Below, in pieces: positions 37,791-49,762 of a stretch of DNA of 64,000 nucleotides. The notes under the pieces are model-generated. The model saw only the letters and a program-made list of their open reading frames with translations. It searched no databases and was not told the DNA's origin. The translations under genes were made by a program, and so were the position numbers. Position 1 is the stretch's first letter, and the number at the start of each line of letters is the position of its first letter. The DNA comes from Hemibagrus wyckioides (taxonomy: Eukaryota > Chordata > Actinopteri > Siluriformes > Bagridae): contig NC_080710.1 in the NCBI RefSeq assembly GCF_019097595.1, forward strand, positions 23,251,780-23,315,779, given 5' to 3'.

Positions 37791-39419
37791 AACTGGTCAG
37801 CAGCTGTATATCCAAACATCAGATTATTTTGAGTGACAGAAACCAAATACATCCATCTCAACATACCACTCCCTTCACATGTGTGTATTCTAATAATGAG
37901 GCAGATCCACATGGCCCAGTGATAAGCTTATATAGAGTTTAATGAGCAGTGAAATATGCCCCAGTGAAGAACAAGATCATTAAACTAACAATTAGCCTTA
38001 TTGTGCCCATTCGAAACACAAAATCTCCACACTCAGCACCCATGAGGAGGATACAGCAGCTAGCTAACTTTCACCACCAACTCAGCTGGTGAATGTTACG
38101 GTATTATGGTGCATTTTATTACAGTGAGTCATTAGCCATGAACAAGTGTGTGTCCTTGAGTTGGCACAGTGTGAACCTTTACTTTGATATGCAGTCCTCA
38201 TGGATGAATAAATCAGGAAATTAAACTGTCATCTACTGAGATGGTAAAGTATAAAATTTCACTCAGCTCCCTGAATAAACTCTAAGGAGCTACATTACTT
38301 CATGTGACATGGCTTAAAGGAAATAGGATATCATTCCAGTTCCAGTTACAAGAGAAACAATGAAGGTAAAGGCATATTAGTTCACTAATTTATACATCCA
38401 AGCTGACAAATACAGACGTTAACGTTCACACTCCTTACGGCCCCTTATTATAAAACTGTAAGTGATATACATTTGGAGCATATTTTTAACAGCATGTTGT
38501 CGCAAAGCAGCTCGAGTTTAGAAGCCTTATAAGCAAGCCAAAAGGACAGTGCCAAAAGAGATGGCATGAGACAGAAACCTACAGAGAGCTTCACTGAGGA
38601 CTTGAACGAGAAATCTATCCTCCTCTTGAAGGCTCTGATTAATGGGATGTTTATACTGAGCTCCTGATGAATTGTCACACTGAGAAAAAAAAGAGTTACA
38701 CAGTACACATTGTGATGAATACACATCAGATACCAATTACACTGTACACTTTTACAAATAAAGGTTAGAGGGTCCCTTTGGGGAACTCTGAAAGGTTCTA
38801 TGTACAGACAGGTGACTAATAAAAGAAGAACCAGTGGCTCTGTTATGCTGTGGCATTTTGCTGGCATGCTTTGGGCCCACCTGTCCCTTTAGAGGAAAGA
38901 GTGACTGCAAATCAATACAAAGTTCTTCTGAGTGATCACCTTCATACTGTGATAAAGCATTTCTATGGGAGTGGTCTCTTCCAGGATGACCTCCCCTACA
39001 TTTTAGAAAATGTTTTGCTCCAGTACAAATCTCAAGACTTGTAGAAAATGAGCCAAAGTGCATTGAAAATATGCCAAGCTTTGCACACTTTATGTTATTT
39101 TAATCAGGCACCCATCTGTAACAACCTGTTTTTAGTAAAGAGTTTTAAGTAGAAGCCCTGTAGGAAGTTAAGAACCTATTACTATCCAAAGAATGCTTAA
39201 AGGGTTTAGGGATCCTCTCACGTGTGATGTTTGTAGCATAATCTAAGCAAATAAAAAAAAAAAAAAAAACAGGCATGGAGGATTAAGAGGTTATGGGCTG
39301 GATTTTCTTTGTTGGGATCAAACCTACAGTGCCCAATGAACAGCTCGTGCAGTATATAAGACAGGTCAGATTTCTAACTAAAGGAAACATATCCCAATTA
39401 AATTCATATCTCTTTCTTA

Positions 39420-39645
39420 TAGAAGAAGAAGCCTTTCTTATTCTCGCCACAATTACATTACAGCACATATTCCAGCTGAGGAAGTTGGGGTCAGAGCACA
39501 GGGGCAGTTATGATGCAGCACCCCTGGAGGGGAGAGGGTTAAGGGCCCTGCTTAATTGATCAACAGTGGCAGCTTGGCAGTGCTGGGGCTTGAACCCCTG
39601 ACCCCCCAAGCAACAACCCAGAGGTTTAACCGCTTGAGCTACCAC
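39420..39645 (-). repeat. tRNA-derived SINE with a different 3' tail
   Basis: On the minus strand, A box TAGCTCAAGCGG (39641-39630) and B box GGTTCAAGCC (39596-39587) match the Pol III internal promoter consensus well. The body includes AGGGCCCTTAACCCTCTCCC. The tail ends GAATAAGAAAGGCTTCTTCT, unlike the tail of the 19280 copy. Confidence 0.85.
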
Positions 39646-39774
39646 TGACCAGCCAAGTTTTAACCGAAAAATGATTGTAGGTAAAGCTTTATGGTAACTT
39701 GGTTAGCTGGGAATGGAAATACATTAAGAGAGCAAATAAAAAAAAATAAATAAAAATCAGTGTCTATATAGTAA

Positions 39775-39965
39775 CTCTCTGCAAACGTGCTGAACAGACA
39801 AACATCTCAGAATGCACAAGATGTCAATTCCTTAGGTGGATAGGTTGCAACAGCAGAATACCACATCAGGCTCCACTCCTGTCAGTCAAGAACAAGAATC
39901 ATGAGCACAGACTCACCCAAACTGAACAGCTGGAAAAGACTGGGTGTATTTTTATCTTCAACAGT
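39775..39965 (+). mobile_element. Tc1-like fragment of the 11643-12755 family
   Basis: It shares the words AACATCTCAGAATGCACAAG and TCCACTCCTGTCAGTCAAGA with the interior of the 11643-12755 element. The transposase middle segment alone remains. It sits directly next to a relic of a different Tc1 family (40000-40690). Confidence 0.7.
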
Positions 39966-39999
39966 CTAGTAATGGTGAGCCTGATATTAGACAGCTGCA

Positions 40000-40690
40000 G
40001 GTTATGTGAAGTGAATAGCACTGATTATCTTGTTACAATGCCACCTGTCAAGGGATGTAAGTTGATGTGCTGGAAGCAGGAAAAATTGACAAGTGCAATT
40101 TTGTGACTCAAGGGATCAATTGTGATGTCTAGATGAGTGGGTAAGAGCATCTTCAAAACAGCAGGTCTTGTGGGGTGTTCTCAATATGCAGTGGTTTGTA
40201 CCTACAAAAAGTGGTCCAAGGAAGAACAACCAGTGACAGACAGTGTTTGCTGTGTTTGGGGCTGTGTAGCTGCAGACCAGTCAGAGTGCCCATACTGACC
40301 CCTGTCCACTGCCGAAAGCACCTACAGCGGACATGTGAGCATCAGAACAGGACCACAGAACAGTGGTCTGATAATTTGTTTGTTTTTTTAACATCATTAT
40401 GTGGACAGCTGGGTGCATGTGTGTCCCTTGCCTAGGAAAGAGATGGCACAAGAATGCACTATAGAAAGAAGGCAAGCATGGCAGAGGCAATGTGATGCTC
40501 TGGGCAACATTTCCTTGCACTTATGTTGATATTACTTTGGCACATATTACCTGCCTAAACGTTGCTGCAGACCAAGGAAACATCTTCATGGATGTGGCCT
40601 TTTTTTCAGCAAGATAATGCACCATGCTTCACTGCAGAAAAACTATTTTCCTTTCGTCAATACGTCAAAACGTCAATATTTGGGACACAC
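40000..40690 (+). mobile_element. Decayed longer Tc1 copy, parental to the short MITEs
   Basis: It starts with the same leader and N-terminal region as the short MITEs ([15 protein letters not shown], then YKKWSKEE-like). It continues into sequence the MITEs lack: a RVPILTPVHCRKHLQ stretch, an RVHVCPLPRKEMAQ-like stretch and a QQDNAPCFT-like stretch corresponding to the second catalytic D. It has many frameshifts. The 3' terminal repeat was not found. Confidence 0.75.
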
Positions 40691-42309
40691 TCATAATAAT
40701 ATGGCAGAGAAATGGTTCCTGTTCTTTTCTTTACTGGATATTGAAGCAAAGGAGTGAAAAATTGTGAAGAATAAAACCATGCCATAATTCTTCCAGCACA
40801 AAACAATCCATCAGCCCTGCTCAAAAGATCAACCTCAGGTGATTACAGGGATCAGCTACTGCTGCCATGACGCATCTCACACTCTCTCACTCAGAATTTT
40901 TGACCTTAAAAATGGCAAAGCATGCATTTTAAAGAATGACAGACTGGAAAAAATGCTCCACTTCTATTTTTAAGATGATATAGTTATCAGAGCTCTGTAT
41001 CTGATATGTATTCAACACTGACATCTTCTTAATAACCGAGCCAAGTGTCTGCGGGCATCTGTTGCCAGGTTATATGAAACATCACAGATGCAGTGATGCT
41101 TGCTTTAAGACTGTGTTCACATGCATGAACTGCACCAGGTCAATCAATACAAGAGGTGTTCACAGGTAAAATGCATCAGTGGAGTAAATCAGAACAAACA
41201 GCTCTGATCCTGCACTGATTCAGAGTTTCAGGTTAGTATCAGCTCTGATACAGATTGGATTAGGGAATATGTTCACTAGGTTTTCTGCTGTAGTTGTTTT
41301 GATAGTTTGAGATTTTGTTGCAAGATAAGACTCATAACACTCCGGCTGGAACAGCACAAACCCCTCCTTTGTGGTTCACATCTCTTTAAAAGCATCTATC
41401 TACAGTATTAGTGGTTTGGGCTGCATCAAAAGTATCTGTTTTATTATTGTTTGTAATGTTCTGTTGGTCTGAATAATCTATGAGCTATTTGCTCTTCTCC
41501 ACCATTTAGTGAAGTGTATCTGTGGCTCCTTAAACCTCAACAAAGACCACGAGTGCACAACACAATTACAGCAGTGTATGTTCTCGTGCATTGAGGATAA
41601 CCACGATCCTGCTACTGTGGACTAATGGGACAGGGGCACATATGAACATACAGAAATGATGGATGATGATAAAATTCCCACCATGCACATGGGGAAAAAA
41701 ACATCCACATAATTAACTATGTCTGTAAAGTCAACCAGAATGTGCTTTTCTGCTTCCAATGAATCAACTTACATCGTCCATCTGCATTTACTCTGCACTG
41801 GTGGAACTACAGTACACCAACACTGTGTGTGGAGAAATGATGATGTACATCTCTGAATACATTCAGACTGTTCTATAGGGTTTTTATCTTTTATACATCA
41901 GTCTAATATTTTCAAAATCAACCAAATGGAAGCAGTTTCTAATTGAAATCAGTGGTTTTGAGAGGAAATGTGGAGACAGTGGTCAGAGCATGGTCTCAGC
42001 AATTGTAGGAATTGTGTGTGTGGAAATGTATGCTCGATCACTGAGCTCACTGTTCTGTGTTTACACGCACATTTACAGTGATGTATGGAACCATACAGCC
42101 ATAAATCTGAATGGCTCAGCGTGGTCCTAAAAGCCCACAATAGATGGGGAATAATTGAAATGTTAAAAATACAGATAATTGTGCTTAGGCGTCGTGACAG
42201 TATCCACAATAAAGCAACACGGGTGGAAGGGAGGAAAAATAAAATCAGTGTGTGATTAAAAAAAAAAAGAAAAGACAAATATCTGCATTTATACAGCAAC
42301 GTTACTTAC

Positions 42310-42658
42310 CGAGTGAGAATTGTGCATCAGTGTCATAGCCGAATTCAGGCGATGATCAACAAAACTTTCTGTCCGCCGAGATCATCATTTTGCGCAGTGA
42401 GGAAAAACGTGGAAACCCGCGCGTAATTCCGCATGAACAGGGAAACTGCTCGGCTCCATCCTCTTATTACCCGCAGCAGCGAATCCATCCATTCTTCTCC
42501 TCTATCCTCTTTCCCTGTGCTTGCCCCTCTGTCTACCCGTCCATCAGTCCGTCAGCACAGCGCTGTGTCCAGTCCGGAATGGAGAGTTCACAGCCAGGCG
42601 GGGTTGCCAGATTGGAGTCTCACTCCAGTTATGGTTTTGAAACCCGCCCAGGTTTTCA
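42310..42658 (-). other. tmem200c: Candidate non-coding first exon of tmem200c
   Basis: This is the most CpG-dense stretch of the window, with about 17 CpGs within roughly 280 bp in an AT-rich setting. On the minus strand it ends at a strong splice donor (CACTCG then GTAAGTAAC; GT at 42309-42308). It has the same strand as tmem200c and no long ORF, which fits a 5' UTR exon. The 5' edge is only estimated from a TATA-like site at 42686-42693. It contains two overlapping upstream ORFs (42385-42492 and 42345-42488). Alternatively it could start an unrelated minus-strand transcript. The link to the 28818 acceptor is inference. Confidence 0.5.
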
Positions 42659-42659
42659 C

Positions 42660-42740
42660 TAGGCTGTACACCACCCAAAGTGTAACTTATAAATCCCGTC
42701 AAGCAGCCAAAGGCAATGATTCCAGCACAATGGGATTATA
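42660..42740 (-). promoter_or_regulatory. tmem200c: Candidate core promoter with TATA-like motifs upstream of exon 1
   Basis: On the minus strand a TTTATAAG motif at 42693-42686 lies about 30 bp upstream of the estimated transcript start. A second TTATAA-like motif lies near 42733. A GC-box-like GGGCGGG (plus-strand cccgccc, about 42642-42648) lies close to the estimated start. These are motif matches only. Confidence 0.25.
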
Positions 42741-42863
42741 AACAGGGCAGTTGATAAGGAAACAGCAACACTGCGCTCATGATCCAGCGCTCATGATGGC
42801 GGGATGCTGATGTTGCGCTGATTCGCGGCTGTTGTTGCTATGATACCGCCGTATCAGAAGAGA

Positions 42864-42887
42864 GAGGGAGAGAGAGAGAGAGAGAGT
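42864..42887. repeat. (GA)n microsatellite upstream of the tmem200c promoter
   Basis: A short GA run about 200 bp upstream of the putative transcription start. Confidence 0.85.
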
Positions 42888-43272
42888 CAGTCCTTTTTAG
42901 AAAAGGCCAGTAGGTATTTTACACATAAAAGCAACAAGGAAGTACTTTGGGTAATGGAAGAACAAAGCGGGTCACACATTTATCGTCTTTAAATAAAATT
43001 CGTCTATATAAGTTTAATAAACAGGTTTTTGGTTTAATAATGGGAAGAAAAAAGCTGGTTTCGTGCTAGGTATGTTTACTAGTGGACTGTTAAAACATAA
43101 CTGAGCATAACAGTTAAGACTTAAAACTCTAAACATTATTTTATATGTATAAAGAATTATAATAGATATAGAAATAGAACTGAGAGCCTCACAGAACCAG
43201 TGCTCAGGATAGGTTACTGTATACAGACTTAGAGATAGACATGAAAGTTAAAGTTGCCAAGAAAGTGCCACA

Positions 43273-43759
43273 TAAATATATGGCCAAGAGTTTTTGGACA
43301 TTTAACCGTCACACATGTTGAACATGTGGTTCCAGATTTATTTGTTGTTATATTAATCTTCACACTCTTGGGAAGGCTTTCTACTATATTTTAGTGTATA
43401 TAAGTGTAGCTGATGAGATTTCTGACATTCAGTCACAAAAGAGGTTAAGTACTGTCAGGCAAAGGGGTAAACAATGGGTTTGAGTTCAGGGCTCTGTGCA
43501 GGTCACTCGAGTTCTTTCACACCAACCTTAAAACCATTAAAATCATGTCTTTATGGAGGTCACTTTGTGCACAAGGGGCATTGTTGTGCAAAAACAAGTT
43601 TGGGCCTCCTGGTTCCAGTAAAGGAAAAAAGAAATGGTATGGCATCCAAAGATATTATAAACAATGATGTGCTAGCAACTAAGTGGCAAAGTTGGAAGAA
43701 GGCCCACATACGGTATGGTTGAGATGGTGGGTGTCTACATTCTTTTGACCATGAAGTAT
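43273..43759 (-). mobile_element. Tc1-like MITE with inverted ends
   Basis: The left end ATATATGGCCAAGAGTTTTT and right end (inward) TATACTTCATGGTCAAAAGA form imperfect terminal repeats. The interior near 43480-43600 reads on the minus strand as decayed transposase sequence (CTKCPP-like after KHD). Not coding. Confidence 0.72.
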
Positions 43760-44199
43760 ACCTGGTATATCTGGATGACCAAATATTCACATCATTAAAA
43801 GAAAGGATGTTTTTTACTGTTCCGACGTTGCTGCAAGCTATATAGCATCGATCAATATGGCAATTAATCTGTTATAAGCCTCAAATAATTAGTGTGCCAC
43901 AGAGCATAGTGAACGAATTACAGTAGATTTCGAATGCATTTTACATGTTATTTAAATGAATTAATCAAATGCTTCATTTAAAACCTGATTGAATGCATTA
44001 CATTTTCATAGAGTAGAATATGAACATAATTACATTGTAATTTGGTACTATAAGCAGCTTAAAAGGGTCGGGATTATTCCTTTTTACTTTATACCCCATA
44101 TCCTAGTTTTGAAAAAACACTACACTGTTAATATATCATTATATGTTGTAGTTGTGATGTTTAATGCTATAAAAAGCACCTTTAAATATGGTTAAAGAA

Positions 44200-44400
44200 T
44201 ATATTCATTCATTCCCAGTGAATTCCTTTATACCAGTTAGGGTTATAGATCCGGATCATATCACAGAACACTGTGTATGGGGACTGTCCATTGCAGGGCA
44301 CCACACACACACACACACACACACTCCTACCTGCATATTTTTGAGAGGTGGGAGGAAACTTCCAGGAAACCCAGTAAGACACACAGACAGTAACCTGAAC
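44200..44400 (-). repeat. SINE-like fish repeat fragment
   Basis: It carries TTAGGGTTATAGATCCGGAT, CATTGCAGGGCAC, a (CA)n tract at 44302-44325 and GAGAGGTGGGAGGAAACTTC. Same family as 14735-15035. Confidence 0.55.
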
Positions 44401-44569
44401 TCTATACTAGGGGGAAGCTGCAGCTCCATGGCACCAGTTAAAGCTTCACCAAAATGATTACACTGCATCCTGTATGCTATGAAACTATTATACACAACAT
44501 TCGATTTCTTCAAAGGCAAATTTTGCAGTTATGACGAACAAATGATATTGACCAGCCCTCTTCAGACAC

Positions 44570-44790
44570 ATAGCTGTCTGTATGCAGGATTCTTTTAATG
44601 CATGACAGATTTGATCCTGAGCTCAGTGGACTGTCTATATTCCCAAGGTTTCCTTCCACCTCCCTCAAACATCCCAGTATAGCAGCTGGTTTGACTAAGA
44701 TAAATTACCCCTAGGTATAAATCCGTGTGTGATTGTGTGTGCATGGTGTCCTTCGTAGGACTTGTCCCATCAAGGTTGCATTAAATCCTT
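44570..44790 (+). repeat. SINE-like fish repeat fragment, plus orientation
   Basis: It contains TTTGATCCTGAGCTCAGTG, TTTCCTTCCACCTCCCTC, AAATTACCCCTAGGTATAAA and GTGTGCATGGTGTCCTTCGT, the same order as the minus strand of 14735-15035. Head missing. Confidence 0.55.
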
Positions 44791-44804
44791 ACATCACCTT
44801 ATTA

Positions 44805-44915
44805 GGAACATCTGAGTACATGCAATTTTACAATCAGCCAATCTGGTGCTAGCAGCACAATGCATCAGGTACAGGTCAAGCGGCTCACTTAGTGTTCACA
44901 TCAGAAATGCATCTG
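44805..44915 (+). mobile_element. Short 5' fragment of the 11643-12755 Tc1 family
   Basis: It contains CTTATTAGGAACATCTGAGT followed by a leader with ATCAGCCAATCTGGTG and CAGCACAATGCATCAGG-like words. Only the leader survives. Confidence 0.5.
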
Positions 44916-44924
44916 ATGCATCGT

Positions 44925-45030
44925 CTGCCCTTGGCTCTGTGTTGTTTTGTAGCTCTATGTTGTTATGTTGTGTACTGTGACAGTTATATATGGTTGGAAT
45001 GACAATAAAAGCTTCTTGACTTGACTTAAT
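44925..45030 (+). repeat. LINE/SINE 3' tail ending in CTTGACTTGA
   Basis: A 3'-end-like segment: TACTGTGACAGTTATATATG, then GACAATAAAAGCTTCTTGAC and a short CTTGA tandem tail. The ending is typical of a fish non-LTR retroelement. Family uncertain. Confidence 0.4.
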
Positions 45031-45615
45031 CGGGAAAAATGATAACGTTCTGATAATGTTCTCAGGGTCTGTCCATCTGATTACAGTGCATCAGATTACA
45101 GCTGATAATTACAAATACAAATACAAATATCCATGTCTTTGTGCTGCTCTGCAACACCTATATATATCTTTTACTGATTTTGGCTTGCAGGCTTTGCAAA
45201 CAAACATGTTTTTTTTCAATAATTGTAGGAAAACTGTAAAAATTCATGTAATAATTGTCAGTAAAGATCAGTCAGTAATATGGAAAACCTGAAAGTAAGT
45301 ATGTCAAATGTTATCCATTCTCACTAAATCTTCATACATGTGGAAAGTCTGAGGAGATTGGTTTAAATTTGGTTTGAAGGGATGTTTTAATGCTTAACTT
45401 TGTCAACTTGCTGAAATCTGCTGGCTACTTTTGTATTTTTTTTTTTGTTCAAGCAGAGAGGTTTGTATCCATTTCTAGTTCATTCGTAAACCTACCCTTA
45501 TTCATCACGGGTTTAATTTGCACAGACTGGAGGAGGACTTATGCAGTAGTGCCTGGATGATGATCAATACTACTTGCATAAGATATTTACACCATCAAAT
45601 TGCATGGTATTTATA

Positions 45616-46127
45616 CACTGATCAGGCATAACATTATGACCTAATATTGTGTTGGTTTCCCTTTTGCTGCTAAAACAGCCCTGACCCTACATGCACTGTG
45701 TATTCTGACACCTCTCTATCAGAACCAGCATTAACTTCTTCAGCAATTTGATCAACAGTAGCTCGTCTGTTGGATCAGCTCACACGGACCAGCCTTCACT
45801 CCCCATGTGCATCAGTGAGCCTTGGCCGCCCATGACCCTGTCGCCAGTTCACCACTGTTGCTTCCTTGGACCACTTTTGATAGATACTGACCACTGCAGA
45901 CCGGGAACACCGCACTATACGTCATCTAACCATCACAATTTGGTCCTTGTCAAACTCGCTCAAATCCTTACGCTTGTCCATTTTTCCTGCTTCTAACACA
46001 TCAACTTTGAGGACAAAATGTTCACTTGCTGCCTAATATATCCCACCCACTAACAGGTGTCATGATGAGGAGATCATCAGTTATTCACTTCACCTCTCAG
46101 TGCTCATAATGTTATGCCTGATCGGTG
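45616..46127 (-). mobile_element. Same MITE family, copy 6
   Basis: A 512-bp element flanked by TA at 45614-45615 and 46128-46129, with clean terminal repeats CACTGATCAGGCATAACATT. The minus strand carries the same N-terminal transposase remnant. It lies between the tmem200c first exon and l3mbtl4. Confidence 0.92.
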
Positions 46128-46289
46128 TATATCCCAATCATTTAGCATAAAAATGCCATTTATTTAAATATAATAGCTATTCTGTTTGAGTCATAATCAA
46201 TAATCATACTAATACAGTTTAAGGAAAAACTAAAATTTCATACTTAATAGAGGTTTATCTTTTTCTCTAAGACCATATTTGACATCCAT

Positions 46290-46500
46290 GTCAGGGCACA
46301 GGGAAGGGAACATCCTGGACTGGACGTACTAATACACCGATTCACATACTACGGACAATTAGACATGCCAATCTGCCAACAATGCATTTCTTTAGACTGG
46401 GGGATGAAAGTGGAGTAGCTGAAGGAAACCCTCAAAGCATGCTGAGAACATGCAAACTACATGCTCAGGTGGGAATCAAACCCCCAACCCCCTAAATCTT
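46290..46500 (-). repeat. SINE-like fish repeat fragment
   Basis: It contains GGGAACATCCTGGACTGG, CGGACAATTAGACATGCCAA, GAAGGAAACCCTCAAAGCAT and GGGAATCAAACCCCCAACC, the diagnostic words of the fish SINE/tRNA-like repeat on the minus strand. Confidence 0.6.
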
Positions 46501-46649
46501 GAAAATTTATGTAATCTACCTTTACTTAACACATCTTTGACATTGCTTTAGCCATATCTGAAGCTGAATCAGCTTAAAACAAGCATGTTTAAGAATGATG
46601 TATATGAGCTGAATATGTATGTATGTATGTTTTATTAAATAAATGCTTC

Positions 46650-47060
46650 CCGGCTTTTGCTGCTGCAGCCCATTTTGCTGGAGGATGCAGCACACTGCTT
46701 GAGCCGTTACACTAACCCATCGTTCTCATCCTTCCTGCTCTGCCTCCTCAACAGTCAGCATTCAAATGAATCTCATCAGCTTGAGTGTAGTCTCTGTGGG
46801 GCAATGGCTGATAAATGCATCCGTTCTCTCACTGCAGCAAAAGGATTTATTGAACCTCAATGACCACTTGTGTGTTCCCTGACGCCTGCATGCAATCACA
46901 TAGTGTACATAACAGCCAGAATCCATAAGCACTGATTAAAACATCAAGGGGAGGCTAAGACCCCATGGGACAATCAGGCTCAGATTAGCGGGCCAGGTTT
47001 AATCAACATGCAGCTGAATGACGCGCTGCTGTTTTATTGGCTGCTGCATTTTTGCCTTTT
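46650..47060. promoter_or_regulatory. Candidate conserved non-coding element between tmem200c and l3mbtl4
   Basis: Unique sequence of moderate GC with motifs such as GGCTGATAAATGCATC, CTGATTAAAAC, CAGGTTTAATCAACATG and TTTTATTGGCTGC. Repeats flank it on the left (46290-46500). No coding potential is recognised despite a 68-codon open frame. Confidence 0.22.
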
Positions 47061-48091
47061 CACAGAAAAATGTATGAAGTTCATCTTCACTTTATCCGGG
47101 TCGCATTTAGGTCTGAAAAGAAGTTGAATAGAAATCAAATTGCAACCTGCAGATGTTCATATAACAAAGACCCCCTACTTTTTTAAGTAGCATATAGCCC
47201 TCTCTTTTTGAATCTGACTACACAAAAGAACCTGACCCTATTAACCCTGTGCAGGTTTAATGTGACTGCAGGTGGTGTGATGTCATGTAGGGAGGATATT
47301 ATACATGTATGCATCTGTTTAACTAAAATTGAAGAAAAAGAAACTGGAAACTGACATGCCTTCTTATTTTTTTTTGCTATGAGGCAGGAAGACGTTTTAA
47401 TCGTGTGCCATTAGCCATCATTGTGCCAGATCTGTTTCAGCGTTAATGCATTATTATGTTCTGGGGAAAGGCTTCAATGTATTCAGAAATCTAATCACAC
47501 ACATGCAGAGCTTCTTCCAGTAAATGTTAAATATTTCACTTTTGCTATTGTTGAAGGGGTCAAATGTCTCATGCATTTGGAAGAAGAACCAGCCATAACT
47601 TTGTACCATAAGTCATTTTTTTTGGCACAGCATCGCATCCTGATGTACTACGTCCCTGATCCATTTGGTATAAAAATGTTGCTTTCCTTCGCTGCCCACG
47701 ATACTGAAACTATCCAGATCTACAGAATTTATATGCGAAATTCATTTCTGGTGATCTAGAACAATCTTAAAATCATTGGCAGCCTCTCATAATTCTCTCA
47801 AATCATGTGACATTCATCATAACACAGTACTTTAACTATAGAGGCTTTAGAGTAATCCTAATCAGGCTGAACGTTTCCCATTCCCTAGAGACAGTATCAA
47901 AGCAATCCTTATGATTTTTTAAGTGCTCACTGTAACTCAACCCTGCCTAAAAGGGGAAAAAAAAAAAACCACACCTTGGAATTTTATAAATCTTCCCTCT
48001 TCATAGTGTTAGGAGAAACGCTCGGAGACTGCTCTCTGCTCGGAGACTCAGCACTACTGGATGCCTTATCCACAAAGCCTGTTAGACTGAA
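47061..48091. other. Intergenic, nothing recognised
   Basis: Unique AT-rich sequence. A 112-codon plus-strand frame at 47421-47759 shows no domain. Confidence 0.5.
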
Positions 48092-48349
48092 ATGACTCAC
48101 AGTGAAGAAAGACAAGATGGCAATCGCACAGAGGATATGGCAAAAAAAAAAACCCACTCAACACTCACTGATGTTCCTCTTTCCCCTGAGAGCATCATGC
48201 CTTTCAGTAATTACTACTCAACTGAAGAAAAACTAAAAAAAAAAAGCTTGCTTAAGAAGTCAAAGTTCTTCAAAGATCGTCTGCTGAGCCTGAAGCTTGT
48301 AAACTGTGAACAAATGTATGATTCAGCAGTGACAAACACGTACAATTGA
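48092..48349 (+). CDS. Doubtful small ORF
   Basis: An 85-codon frame starts at a real ATG with a TATA-like TTTATAAAT about 120 bp upstream. The product is hydrophilic and Lys/Ser-rich (MTHSEERQDGNRTEDM at the start, later EEKLKKKSLLKKSKFFKDR). It crosses two A-runs, has no recognised domain, and lies in the intergenic space downstream of l3mbtl4. It may well be chance. Confidence 0.1.
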   Translation: MTHSEERQDGNRTEDMAKKKTHSTLTDVPLSPESIMPFSNYYSTEEKLKKKSLLKKSKFFKDRLLSLKLVNCEQMYDSAVTNTYN

Positions 48350-48750
48350 GATAAAGTACTGGGAGAGAGACGACAGGAAATTTGCAATTTATTTGGGTTG
48401 TGCGCTGTGAATGTATTTTTTGTTGTAGAAAGAGGAAAGTCATTGTAAGAAATGGCATTAAGAAATATTTACAGTACATTTCAAAGTTGGATAATGGAGG
48501 CTGGAGGTGGAACCAGCTTACTGTAGCGTTGCACCAGTCAACAGCTGTCTTGAGAAAATATTGTATAGGAACAAAATACCTGGTGTTCTGCAGCTGAGCT
48601 GGCCCAAAGTAAGTAGAAGACATGAAAGCATGACAAAAACAGGAAACTGAATTACATTGTTTAACACTTGGACTGAACTCGGCCAGATGCAATTTATTAC
48701 CTTAATTTCCACTCGCTTTAGAAATGTATACTGAATATGAAGAGTTGCTT

Positions 48751-48768
48751 GTTTTTATTTATTTATTT
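48751..48768 (-). promoter_or_regulatory. Candidate polyadenylation signals for l3mbtl4
   Basis: Overlapping AATAAA motifs on the minus strand (plus-strand TTTATT repeats) lie about 1 kb downstream of the l3mbtl4 stop codon. They are the first canonical signals I found reading down from 49763. Chance occurrence in AT-rich DNA is possible. Confidence 0.25.
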
Positions 48769-49762
48769 TTTTAGGGGGTGTGCAATAGAAGAGGCTTTTA
48801 GTTATCAGAAAACGTCCCTGATTTGATATTTCATACAAGATTATAAAAGGCTTGAAGAAGTAGTCTCGTAAGCGTAACTGACCTAGAATTAAAGCTTATA
48901 AGCCTAGCAAGCTTACTTGTTTTAATGAGAGCGTGAACGCATTACAGAAATGACACTCAAAGTATCTGAACTACTTTTTAAATTAAAACTCAATAGCAAT
49001 TTAGATTAATTTGAACACTCATCCAAAAGGTTTGGGATAACCACTCAAAAAAAGTCAGCAAGATAATGCGCAATACATCACAAAAATAAACATTTTTCAA
49101 ATCTTAAAAAAAATCCTTTTGGCATTTTTCTTTTTTTAAGTCATAATATACAATATATTAATTTTCCTTCAACTTTGCACAATTGTCCTTGCACAATAAA
49201 TAAAGATCATGAATCAGCAGGAAAAGAGAAAATTAGATATCATCTATACAAAATAGGTACTAAAATAAGCACAAAGGGCCTTGTCCCAGGTTTTTTGAAA
49301 TCACTAAACATGATCACTGAAACCTACATATCAATGGCTGTTAGTGGGTTGTATTAAATAGCACCTTCACCAAGAAAACCCCTGTTGCCAAAGCCGGCTG
49401 TTTCTTATTTGCGTGGTTGATTGTCAGTTCGTTTTATGTCAGGGGAAAGCTACTAGAGTAGATGGAGAAGGGTAAGGCCTAAAGAGGAAAAGTGTACTGG
49501 AACATGGCTTAGTTCAATTTTACTTTTATGCCATGGGGAAACATTTAAAGGCAGGTTTGAAAGTCATCAAACAGAGGACATACACTAGAACCTGAAAGTC
49601 AGAGGTTTGAAGAAAATCAAACCTAGAAGAGACAGTCTTTATAGATACCTCTAAGTCTAAGAAAGGGACGGGAAGTTGGGAGGTTGGAATGCATCGATAC
49701 AGTACACATCTAGATTCACATAAGCTTGTAAGAGGACGGAGTGGGTCAGATTCGGCTGGGCT

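Noticed and set aside
39420..39645. tRNA gene, because of good A and B boxes
   Set aside because: The body continues into a SINE with a retroelement tail and no cloverleaf, so it is a tRNA-derived SINE head and not a functional tRNA.
42390..42741. Two plus-strand frames in the CpG-rich segment
   Set aside because: There is no domain or splice context on the plus strand. The donor and TATA-like signals are on the minus strand.
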